Of a stretch of 15,326 nt of DNA, positions 1 to 7,074 are shown piece by piece. The stretch is from an uncultured Victivallales bacterium (GTDB lineage Bacteria; Verrucomicrobiota; Lentisphaeria; Oligosphaerales; JAFGRS01). Positions within the stretch are counted from its first letter, which is position 1. Every line of letters starts with the position of its first letter. The notes beneath the pieces were generated by a model. The model did no database searches. It had not been told where the DNA came from and saw only the letters and a list, made by a program, of their open reading frames with translations. The position numbers and the translations under genes are program-made. The stretch is taken from contig CAILKC010000369.1 of assembly GCA_903834675.1 (NCBI GenBank), forward strand, positions 1 to 15,326, in the 5' to 3' direction.

Positions 1-195
1 CGCCGGAATAATCGGTAACGTTCCCTGCATCATGGGGGTGTCCTTTCCGTCGCCAACAAGGCGTTTTTTACACCGGAAAGGTACACCCCCTTTTTCCACA
101 CGGAAACCCGGTATGCTCACGACAAAGTGACACTATTCGACTGCCTGCCAATCACTTGCAAGGCAAACGGCTGATCGGCGGATCAAGAAGTCTGA

Positions 196-756
196 GCCTA
201 CTGCGAATGGCTGAACCAGCAGGTTCTTGGTCTGGCGGCGCAGCGGGCGGCCACAGTTGGAAAGTCGCAGCCTGTGGGCATGGAGCCTCCGCGCGGCGCT
301 AAGGCGGGGGCTGCGCCGTCGGCCCCCGCAGCGGCGGTGCGCCTTGGCTTCCGTCTGCCGACGGAAGCGGAATGGCTGCACGCCTGCCTGTACGGCACGA
401 GGGCAGGCCCCGATCCCCTCTTCGCGGATGGCGCTTACTTCGGACAGGCGCGCGGCACCCGTCCCATGGGCCGGAGTGAAGCCAACACGTCCATGGCGAG
501 TCCACTTGGGCTACACTCCATGCGTGGGAATCTCGCCGAGATTGTCGGTGACGTTGAGGTGAGAAACTCTAACAGCGAGTTTGGCAAGGAGGTGACCTAC
601 AGCATTGTCATGGGGGGGGACTTGAGTAGGACTGAGGAGGAGTGTAAAAGTAATGGGCGTTGGCGTGAGGCCCTGCTGGAGGCCGATACCGACGACAGCG
701 CGAGCAGGTATCGATACGTAGGGTGTCGAGTTCTCCTTGTCACATTGTGCCGATGA
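196..756 (+). pseudogene. FGE/SUMF1-like (sulfatase-modifying factor) domain protein, N-terminally broken
   Basis: The open frame encodes the C-terminal two thirds of a formylglycine-generating-enzyme-like domain. It has AYCEWLN (196-216), the family hallmark FRLPTEAEW (349-375), GLHSMRGNLAEIVGD (508-552; family usually GL.DM.GNV.EW..D), and a closing VMGGD...YVGCRVLLV that corresponds to RGGSW...GFR. AYCEWLN directly follows a TGA at 193-195, and another in-frame TGA lies at 172-174, so no start codon can include the whole domain. The first usable start would be GTG 274, inside the domain. The active-site region has GGD for GGS, GCR for GFR and no cysteine pair, so catalysis is unlikely. In Pseudomonas the SUMF1-fold protein TagR is a non-catalytic T6SS regulator, and these domains are also often fused to Ser/Thr kinases. 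A decayed gene, an assembly error, or a short gene from GTG 274 all remain possible. The family assignment is firm; the pseudogene status is moderate. Confidence 0.65.
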
Positions 757-775
757 AGGAGTCAGGAGGTATTCC

Positions 776-3046
776 ATGGGCGTAATGACACATCACCCCG
801 ACGGGTGGCGCCGGATTTTTGCGGGCACTACGGCGGTCGCTTTGAGTTTCCTGGCTGGCTGCATGAGCACCCCTACGGGGCCGATCACCTTTGGACCTTC
901 AGAGGCCCCCAGTGCCTGGGCGGTTCTGAAGTGGCGCATTGAGCAGAGCCCGACCGATCTGGATGCTCAGAGCAAGCTTGAGCAGGCGGAGCAGGTGGTC
1001 TTTGCGGAGTGGGTCGGCGATCTTGCCAAGAGGTTCACGTTCGTCAGCCGGGAAGCACAGACCGGGCGACCGCGGCTTGACGGGAGCCGAGCGGGAAGCA
1101 TGAAGCCCAGCGAGTTGCTGGCGGCATTGGGAGCCCTCGATGTGCCGATCACGGTGGCCGCTTCCAAGGAGCAGTGCCTTGGGTTTGGCTGGGCCAGAGG
1201 TTGGCAGGTTCGCGACGGCAGGTTCGCTCAATGGTTCGACCTGAACAAGAATGGCTTCTGCCTGGGGGCGCCATACGACGACCAGCGCCGCCAACTGCAA
1301 ACCGAATTCCGGCAGGCGGCGGGGGAATTGGCTGAGAGGCTACTCACGGACATACAGGGCCTCATTGACAAACGAGAACACGGCAAGGCATTCGAGAGTA
1401 TGAAAGCGGCCCGCCCAGCCCTTGCGGGGACCGGCAAAGAGGGTTCACTCGAAGCGCTCATGCAGGGCGTCGCGGCGCACTTGGTCCTCGCGGACATTGC
1501 CAAGGTCCGCGAAGCCGGTTACGACACTCCGGAGAATAATCTGCGGACAGAAAAGGAGCTCTACGCTAGACGCGATGCCTGGCAGGCTGACCAGGACCTG
1601 GTCAATGCCTTTGCCGCCGCCGAGAGCCAGGCGGAGTTCGCGAAACTGCAGAAGGATATCGGCTTCGCGCGGGGCAAGCATTGGCAGCAGGAACTTCAGG
1701 ACCTCGCCGGCAAGAAATACTACTGGACCATGCACTTGCAGCAGCAGCGGCGACTCGCCGAAGCGGGTGGGTTGGAGCCTGCGGTGGGTGTGGGTGTGAG
1801 CGCCGCACTGTGGGAGAAGTACACCGCTCTGCTGCCGGATGCGTTCGCACACTTTGTGGCGACCGCCAAGAAGGAACGCGCGGACGCCGACCGGCACGGG
1901 CTGGCGATCATCCTCTGCACCATGGTCTACGCCATGGACGAGCATGTGACCCTACATGGCAAGAGCCTGCCGACAGCAGCTCGCGAAGAGCTTGTTGAAA
2001 CTCGGCGCATTGAGGCAGAATCGAGCGCTGCTGTCAAGGAGCGTTTCTTCAAACGTCGGCTCTATGTGGAAGACTTCGACCCGAAGGGGGGGGCGGGTAC
2101 GGAGTTCAAGATCGACCTGGACGCGACCTTTGGTGATGAGTTGTTGAAGAACGCTTTGCTCTACGGCATTACGATCGGGGAGACCCGTGAGAACCAGGAG
2201 CCGGAAACGCAAGACTACGTGGTCTTCAAAGGCATCTACCCCGAAGTTGAGGCCGAATACGCCCGTCCCGTCGAGGAACACCGCATCGAGAAGCGGCGCG
2301 GGGAGACCGTCTCCGCCGTCAACCCTCAGTACGCCGAGGCGGTCAGCCGCGGCAAGAGTACGGCCGGTATACCGGAGAGTATCTGGAAGCAAAAGGTGTA
2401 CTCGTTTACCATCAAGAAGACTACGACAAAGGCCACGGCCAGTGCTCGCGTCCGCTATTCGCTGAGGCATAAAGGCAAGACGGAGGCCCTCGTTATCGAT
2501 ATGGGCGCGCTGCGCAAGGAGTTCACAGGGGAGACGCTGGAAGGTCTGTTGACCAAGGTTGAGGAGGAGATACTTGGAGCAGCCCCCAGCGTTGAGGTGT
2601 CAGTATCCCCCGAAGAGGACGTGCGTCGTACGCTTGTCGTCGCCGAAATCCCTTCGCTGATCGAGCTGCGGAAGTGGGCCCGCGAAGAGGTCAAACAGTT
2701 GGCCGTGATGCGCGTCCTCCACCTGGTTGCGTCGTATCCAATGGAACTGGCCGACCAAGCAGGCACCTTCGGCAAGGAGGACCGCTGGAGTGGACAGGCG
2801 GCGGATTTCTCTGGTGTGGTGTTTGACTACCTGCGCCGAACCCACCCCGAGGAGGGGACCAAGTCGCGGTATTTCCAGTACTACACGCCGGACGGGTCGT
2901 CGGCCGAACCGCCCGCCTATCTGAAGGCTGATTTCAGCCGAAATGCCGAGTTGATGAGAACCCTCGGGGAACTAAAGAAATCGAGCTGGAACAGCGCGGT
3001 AGATGCCGTTCTCAAGTACCTGGAGAAGAGCCCGAGTATTGGCTAG
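776..3046 (+). CDS. Large predicted outer-membrane lipoprotein of unknown function (756 aa)
   Basis: ATG 776 is chosen because a strong AGGAGGT (764-770) sits five bases upstream; the frame also opens further back at TTG 737, without such a site. Residues 1-29 are a lipoprotein signal: Arg-Arg at 12-13, a hydrophobic stretch, and the lipobox LAGC with Cys29. The residue after Cys is Met, not Asp, so in a Gram-negative cell outer-membrane sorting would be expected. The rest is hydrophilic and mostly helical in character, rich in Glu, Lys and Ala, with a more beta-like, Lys/Thr-rich part around residues 400-560 and no further membrane segment. I recognise no family or catalytic motif. It is about five times longer than the T6SS lipoprotein TssJ, so it is not a simple TssJ. 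It lies just downstream of the SUMF1-like remnant and upstream of the ATPase and sheath genes, which suggests an envelope role (anchor, scaffold or TagQ-like tether). That role is inference. Confidence 0.85.
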   Translation: MGVMTHHPDGWRRIFAGTTAVALSFLAGCMSTPTGPITFGPSEAPSAWAVLKWRIEQSPTDLDAQSKLEQAEQVVFAEWVGDLAKRFTFVSREAQTGRPRLDGSRAGSMKPSELLAALGALDVPITVAASKEQCLGFGWARGWQVRDGRFAQWFDLNKNGFCLGAPYDDQRRQLQTEFRQAAGELAERLLTDIQGLIDKREHGKAFESMKAARPALAGTGKEGSLEALMQGVAAHLVLADIAKVREAGYDTPENNLRTEKELYARRDAWQADQDLVNAFAAAESQAEFAKLQKDIGFARGKHWQQELQDLAGKKYYWTMHLQQQRRLAEAGGLEPAVGVGVSAALWEKYTALLPDAFAHFVATAKKERADADRHGLAIILCTMVYAMDEHVTLHGKSLPTAAREELVETRRIEAESSAAVKERFFKRRLYVEDFDPKGGAGTEFKIDLDATFGDELLKNALLYGITIGETRENQEPETQDYVVFKGIYPEVEAEYARPVEEHRIEKRRGETVSAVNPQYAEAVSRGKSTAGIPESIWKQKVYSFTIKKTTTKATASARVRYSLRHKGKTEALVIDMGALRKEFTGETLEGLLTKVEEEILGAAPSVEVSVSPEEDVRRTLVVAEIPSLIELRKWAREEVKQLAVMRVLHLVASYPMELADQAGTFGKEDRWSGQAADFSGVVFDYLRRTHPEEGTKSRYFQYYTPDGSSAEPPAYLKADFSRNAELMRTLGELKKSSWNSAVDAVLKYLEKSPSIG

Positions 3047-3227
3047 CGGTGCTGCCGGGGGGGCCTTTCTTGCTCCCACAACATGTCCCGGCTTTGCGAG
3101 GTATCGGTAGCCGCGGCCGCCCCTGTGGTGGTCAGTGTCGACTGCAGGTCTGCTCTACCCCATGGGGTCAGGGCGTGGAGCCCGTGTAAGCAATGTGCTG
3201 TAGGACACCGTCGAGGCGGAGTGTATT

Positions 3228-3965
3228 ATGAGACTCGCCGATGTGGAGCTCCTGGCGGCAGATCGACAGTGGGGAAAGCGGGCGGCAGCAGCACGTGAAC
3301 CTGCGGCCACGCCCGCGATCTTGACGAAGCTGGCTGCGGACGAGCATCGCCTGGTCCGCAAGGCGGTGGCCAGTAACCCGCTGACCCCCGAAGAAGTCCT
3401 CGCCCTGCTCGCTCATGACGAGTACTTGGACGTTCGCCTCGCGGTGGCCCGCAACGAGAGCGCCCCTGAGCGTATTGGGTCAGAGCTCTTTGACCGAGAC
3501 CCACAGTGCCGGGAGGCAGTGCTCGCCAACCTCAAAGGGCGGTTGGGCAGACTACATACGGACGCCGCCGAGTGCCCGATCTCTAGCGTCGAGTTGATGC
3601 GTCGTCACGACAGCGCCGTGTCCGTACCGCCCACCGTTGCATCGACCGAGCCAGACCAGGAGCCCCTCGCCTTTGACCCGGATGGCGACGTGCGGGCTGC
3701 CTTTGCCCGGCACGGCGACCTGACCATGAAGGTCGCGGCGCTACTAGCGGCGGACGAGGTCTCCGCGGTGCGCCGCGCGGTTGCTGAGAACCCGCATACT
3801 CCCGACCGCATCCTCGGGTTTCTAAGCACGGATCCAGATGTCGATGTCCGACGCTGTGTGGCGGGTCACTCCGGTACGCCTCGGGCCGTACTGAAATCGC
3901 TGCTTGATGACCCGGACGCGGGCGTGCGGGATGGCGCGATCGAACGGCTGAGGGGAAACCGCTAG
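3228..3965 (+). CDS. LRV/HEAT-like repeat protein (245 aa)
   Basis: A soluble protein with no signal peptide or membrane segment. It consists almost entirely of units of the form VRrAVAxNPxTPxxVLxxLaxDpdxd, the pattern of variant leucine-rich (LRV) repeats related to HEAT/ARM solenoids. The marker Arg of the VR motif falls at residues 18, 44, 70 and 95, then at 156, 182, 208 and 234. This gives two blocks of four units with an almost exact 26-residue period, separated by a linker of about 60 residues (about 100-154) rich in Ser, Pro, Asp and Glu. An in-frame TAG at 3201 limits the start; ATG 3228 has GGAG at 3218-3221. Such solenoids bind proteins. Its place between the lipoprotein and the ClpV-like ATPase suggests an assembly or adaptor role in the secretion machine. 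No counterpart is part of the core T6SS set. Confidence 0.85.
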   Translation: MRLADVELLAADRQWGKRAAAAREPAATPAILTKLAADEHRLVRKAVASNPLTPEEVLALLAHDEYLDVRLAVARNESAPERIGSELFDRDPQCREAVLANLKGRLGRLHTDAAECPISSVELMRRHDSAVSVPPTVASTEPDQEPLAFDPDGDVRAAFARHGDLTMKVAALLAADEVSAVRRAVAENPHTPDRILGFLSTDPDVDVRRCVAGHSGTPRAVLKSLLDDPDAGVRDGAIERLRGNR

Positions 3966-4073
3966 CTCGTGTTCGCCGCCGGGTGCAAGATGGAACCAAG
4001 GCCTCGACAGACACAGGATGGCAGGTGATAGAGCGGTCTGAGTATCCTGTCGGCAACCAAGTGGGGGTGCGCT

Positions 4074-6320
4074 ATGGGCATCGACGATATGGCCCCGGAA
4101 ACGGCGGCGTTCCTGCGTCTGGCAATCGATGAGGCCGAGAAGCGCGGCCATGCGAAGGTGGAGCCGGAGCATCTGCTATGGATTGACCTTGTCGATGAAA
4201 ACGGAGTCTTGTGTCGGGCGCTCCGCGCCGCTTCAGGAGCGGCTGCGACGAGCAAGATAGGAAAACTCAAGGACCGCATCGCGAAGAACCTCGAGACCTT
4301 TCCCGTGCAAGAGGACGTCGAAGCCCCGGAGTTCTCGGCCACGGCCAAGAGGTGCCTGCAGGCGGCCAAACCAGAGGGCGGCTGGGCGGCGGTTCTTGCC
4401 GCGCTTGCGGATCTGGAGAACCATCCTCTGAGTTCTCTGTTTTGGCAGCTTGACCTCTCGGGCGAGAAGCTGCGCAAGACGACCGCACAGGAGAAAGTCC
4501 TCGCCGCCGCCGGCGTGGTTTCCTTAGCGACTGACGCGCTCGCCAAGTACTGTTCCAACCTCAACGATCTCTGCGCGCAGGGCAAGATCCATGAATGCAT
4601 CGGTCGGCACGAAGAGATTCGGGAAGTCGCCATCATCCTGTCGCAGCGCAGTGTAAACAACCCGATGCTGCTGGGCGATCCAGGAGTCGGTAAAACGGCG
4701 ATTGTGGAGGGGCTGGCGTACCAGATTTGGAGCGGGAAAACACTGCCTTCACTCCAGGGAAAGACCGTGATGTGCCTGGACATCGGCAGCCTGATTGCGG
4801 GGACCTCCTACCGCGGCGAGTTCGAGAACCGTATGAAGGCCGTGATGAATGAGATTGCCGCGGCCAAGGGGAGCATCATCCTGTTTATCGACGAGATCCA
4901 TACTCTCATGGGGGCAGGATCCTCGGCCGGCTCTGGCCCGGATGCCGCGAATATGATCAAGCCGGCTCTGGCCCGCGGCGAGCTCTGGGTCATCGGCGCC
5001 ACAACTTACCGCGAGTATCGCCACTACATCGAGAAGGATCCTGCACTGGTGCGGCGCTTCCAGCGAGTCATGGTGCCTGAACCTAGCCGGGACGACACGA
5101 TGGCGATCGTGCGCGGCCTGCTGCCCCTCTACGAGCAGTATCATTCAGTTACCTATCGCGACGAGGCGCTGGCGGCGCTGATCGACCTCAGTGCCAGATA
5201 CATCGGCGAAGAGAAGTTCCCATCCAAGGCCGTTCGCCTTCTGGACAGGCTCGGCGCCGAGGTGGCGGTCGCCCGCTCGCTGGATCCCGCCCAGGACAAC
5301 TCGGTTACCGTCGATGCGGTGGCCCGAGTAGTGGGCCGCATGAGCGGCGTTCCGGTCAGCCGTCTGGGAAAGTCTGAGCAGCACAAGTTGATGCGTCTCG
5401 AGGAGGTCATCGGTGGTGATCTGTTCGGCCAAGACGAAGCCGTCGGGATTGTGTGCAACCGCCTGCGCAATGCGGCCATCCATGCCAACAACCCGGAGCG
5501 GCCCAAGGCCGTCTTCATGTTCGCTGGACCGTCGGGCGTAGGGAAGACTGAGTTGGCGAAATTGGTGGCCCGTGAGTTGTTCGGCGGAACGACGTTCATG
5601 ACCCGCATTGACATGTCAGAGTTCAACGACAAACACAACGCTAACCGGCTGATCGGCGCTCCGCCGGGAACGGTTGGGTATGAAGAGGGCGGAGTGCTGA
5701 CCGAGGCGGTCAAGCGTCGCCCCTACTCCCTGGTTCTGCTGGATGAGTTCGAGAAGGCACACCCGGACGTCTGGAAGCTCTTCCTGCAGGTGTTCGATGC
5801 CGGTCAGCTGACCGACAACCAGGGCACCACGGTGAATTTCAAGAACACTGTCTTCGTGCTCACAACCAACCTCTGCTCGGAGCCTTTGTACGGGAAAGAC
5901 CCGACGGCGATCACGGAGGCGGACAGGGAGACCGTGCGCGAAGGCCTGAAGCAGTACCTGCCCCGCGAGCTGTTCCTACGCATCGATGACGTGATCGTGT
6001 TCAACCCCCTTCGGCGTGAGCACGCGCGGCTGATCGTCCGCCGCGTTTTCGAGGAAAGCCGGTCCCGGATACTGGCAAACCCAAGCCCGGTCTGCAAGGT
6101 CGTGGACATGGCCATCTCCGACGAGGCCGTGGAGTTGCTGGTTGAGCGGGGGTTTGAGCCAGACAGCGGGGCGCGCGCCGTGCGTTCCTACTTTGACCGA
6201 GTCGTGCTTTCCCTGGTATCGAGAACGATTCTGTCACATGAACAGCCGGCAATCCCTGTGCTGGACGTGTGCGTGGTCGACGGCAACCTCGTGGTTCGAG
6301 TCGTCAACGCGCGCGGGTAG
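4074..6320 (+). CDS. tssH: ClpV/TssH-like Hsp100 AAA+ ATPase, sheath-recycling (748 aa)
   Basis: A hexameric double-ring unfoldase. In T6SS, ClpV (TssH) extracts TssC from contracted sheaths so that subunits can be reused. An N-terminal Clp_N-type helical domain (about 1-150, including VEPEHLLW) is followed by AAA ring 1: Walker A GDPGVGKT at 201-208, Walker B LFIDE with D273-E274, and pore loop SYRGEFENR. Ring 2 has Walker A GPSGVGKT at 485-492, Walker B LLDEFEKAHPDV with D557-E558, and a Clp D2-small C-terminal domain. The two Walker A motifs are only 284 residues apart, as in ClpA and far closer than in ClpB, so the coiled-coil middle domain is absent. No ClpP-docking IGF/IGL tripeptide is seen after Walker B2, so a ClpP partner is unlikely. 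The D2 pore loop reads GAPPGTVGYEEGG, with Thr533 where family members have Tyr. ATG 4074 has only a weak site, GGGGG at 4063-4067. Synteny with tssB/tssC supports the ClpV assignment. Confidence 0.88.
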   Translation: MGIDDMAPETAAFLRLAIDEAEKRGHAKVEPEHLLWIDLVDENGVLCRALRAASGAAATSKIGKLKDRIAKNLETFPVQEDVEAPEFSATAKRCLQAAKPEGGWAAVLAALADLENHPLSSLFWQLDLSGEKLRKTTAQEKVLAAAGVVSLATDALAKYCSNLNDLCAQGKIHECIGRHEEIREVAIILSQRSVNNPMLLGDPGVGKTAIVEGLAYQIWSGKTLPSLQGKTVMCLDIGSLIAGTSYRGEFENRMKAVMNEIAAAKGSIILFIDEIHTLMGAGSSAGSGPDAANMIKPALARGELWVIGATTYREYRHYIEKDPALVRRFQRVMVPEPSRDDTMAIVRGLLPLYEQYHSVTYRDEALAALIDLSARYIGEEKFPSKAVRLLDRLGAEVAVARSLDPAQDNSVTVDAVARVVGRMSGVPVSRLGKSEQHKLMRLEEVIGGDLFGQDEAVGIVCNRLRNAAIHANNPERPKAVFMFAGPSGVGKTELAKLVARELFGGTTFMTRIDMSEFNDKHNANRLIGAPPGTVGYEEGGVLTEAVKRRPYSLVLLDEFEKAHPDVWKLFLQVFDAGQLTDNQGTTVNFKNTVFVLTTNLCSEPLYGKDPTAITEADRETVREGLKQYLPRELFLRIDDVIVFNPLRREHARLIVRRVFEESRSRILANPSPVCKVVDMAISDEAVELLVERGFEPDSGARAVRSYFDRVVLSLVSRTILSHEQPAIPVLDVCVVDGNLVVRVVNARG

Positions 6321-6326
6321 CCACAA

Positions 6327-6368
6327 GCGCTCGCGCGATTTGGCCACGCGCTCGCGCGATTTGGCCAC
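6327..6368 (+). repeat. Perfect 21-bp tandem duplication with two TCGCGCGA palindromes
   Basis: Positions 6327-6347 and 6348-6368 are identical 21-mers, starting six bases after the tssH stop codon. Each copy holds the self-complementary octamer TCGCGCGA (6331-6338 and 6352-6359), so the two palindromes are exactly 21 bp apart, two turns of B-DNA, and would face the same side of the helix. This is the geometry of a paired operator. It lies upstream of a promoter-like element and the sheath genes. A chance duplication cannot be excluded. Confidence 0.8.
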
Positions 6369-6375
6369 CAAGATC

Positions 6376-6404
6376 TTGACTCGGCGAGACTTTCGATGTA
6401 GCTT
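6376..6404 (+). promoter_or_regulatory. Possible sigma70-like promoter before tssB
   Basis: TTGACT (6376-6381) matches five of six consensus -35 bases. Seventeen bases downstream is TAGCTT (6399-6404), a weak -10. It overlaps the 10-bp palindrome AGCTTAAGCT (6400-6409). The 188-base spacer between tssH and tssB is the most AT-rich small stretch in this area and could let the sheath, tube and baseplate genes be transcribed separately. This is a motif match only; the host promoter consensus is unknown. Confidence 0.3.
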
Positions 6405-6508
6405 AAGCTTACCCATGGGCAGCGCGGAGATTTTCCGGACTTGGTTTTCGACCAGGGACGCGCCACGCAGGCAGTTACTGCCGTACCGGCAGTCGGAGGG
6501 CCCCCCAG

Positions 6509-7009
6509 ATGGCAGTGGTGAATATCAAAGACCCCGAAGCACGGACCCTTGAGAAGATAACTCTTGAGACCAGCCGCACTCTGCTTTTTGCGGACTTGGA
6601 CAAGGGGAAGGCTCAGGAGGCGCTCGGTGAAGGAAAACTCCATACGGAAGTCTGTTCATCGGTGAAGGAAGTGGCCGACAAGTTTCGGCCGTCTCAGCAG
6701 TTCGTTCTGAAAGACGAGGATGGCCAAGACGTCCCGGCGCGAATCGACTACTTCGAGGCAGGGGGAGAGATGGCCAGGGCGTTCGACCCTGACAGCGTCA
6801 TCACGAACATCAAGCGCACAGACGATGAGCATGCTCTCTCCCCCTTGATGAAGCAGCGGGTGAGGAGTCTGACCTACGACGATACTCGGCAGATGCTGAT
6901 GAAATCACGGAAGTTTATTGAACAGGCGGATGCTGTGCGCGACAACCTAGCCAAGGAGATTGCCCGCATGGAAGCGCTCCTCGCGAGTCCGTTGATGAAG
7001 AAGCTCTGA
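6509..7009 (+). CDS. tssB: TssB-like T6SS small sheath protein (166 aa)
   Basis: Small subunit of the contractile sheath (TssB/VipA family, PF05591). It pairs with TssC in the cytoplasm, and the heterodimers polymerise around the Hcp tube. The order of elements fits the family: an N-terminal beta region, a central part with ARIDYF...FDPDSVITNI (residues about 75-100) in place of the usual smddFsPdrv motif, and a long C-terminal helix (about 115-160, LMKQRVRSLTYDDTRQML onward) of the type that packs against TssC. The length matches the usual 160-180 residues. ATG 6509 has GGAGGG at 6495-6500, eight bases upstream. The sequence is divergent; the assignment rests on these features together with its position immediately before the tssC-like gene. 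Confidence 0.78.
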   Translation: MAVVNIKDPEARTLEKITLETSRTLLFADLDKGKAQEALGEGKLHTEVCSSVKEVADKFRPSQQFVLKDEDGQDVPARIDYFEAGGEMARAFDPDSVITNIKRTDDEHALSPLMKQRVRSLTYDDTRQMLMKSRKFIEQADAVRDNLAKEIARMEALLASPLMKKL

Positions 7010-7074
7010 TCCGCCAGGGGCGGCAGCGTGCTGCTTGGTTCGCGGCGTCGAACGAGGGAGCCTAGGAAAAGGGG

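Noticed and set aside
172..195. Reassignment of TGA as a sense codon, or selenocysteine
   Set aside because: Intact genes here use TGA as a normal terminator (vgrG, tssF, tssG), and no selenocysteine insertion hairpin is evident; decay or sequencing error is simpler.
227..562. 111-codon plus-strand open frame
   Set aside because: Out of frame with the clear SUMF1-like motifs; Arg-rich shadow.
3083..3298. 71-codon plus-strand open frame between the lipoprotein and LRV genes
   Set aside because: Overlaps the LRV gene start in another frame and has no homology or good ribosome site.
3962..4783. 273-codon minus-strand open frame
   Set aside because: Opposite the N-terminal part of the ClpV-like gene; Ser/Arg/Ala-rich low-information product.
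5153..5713. 186-codon minus-strand open frame
   Set aside because: Antisense to conserved AAA+ motifs; no family features.
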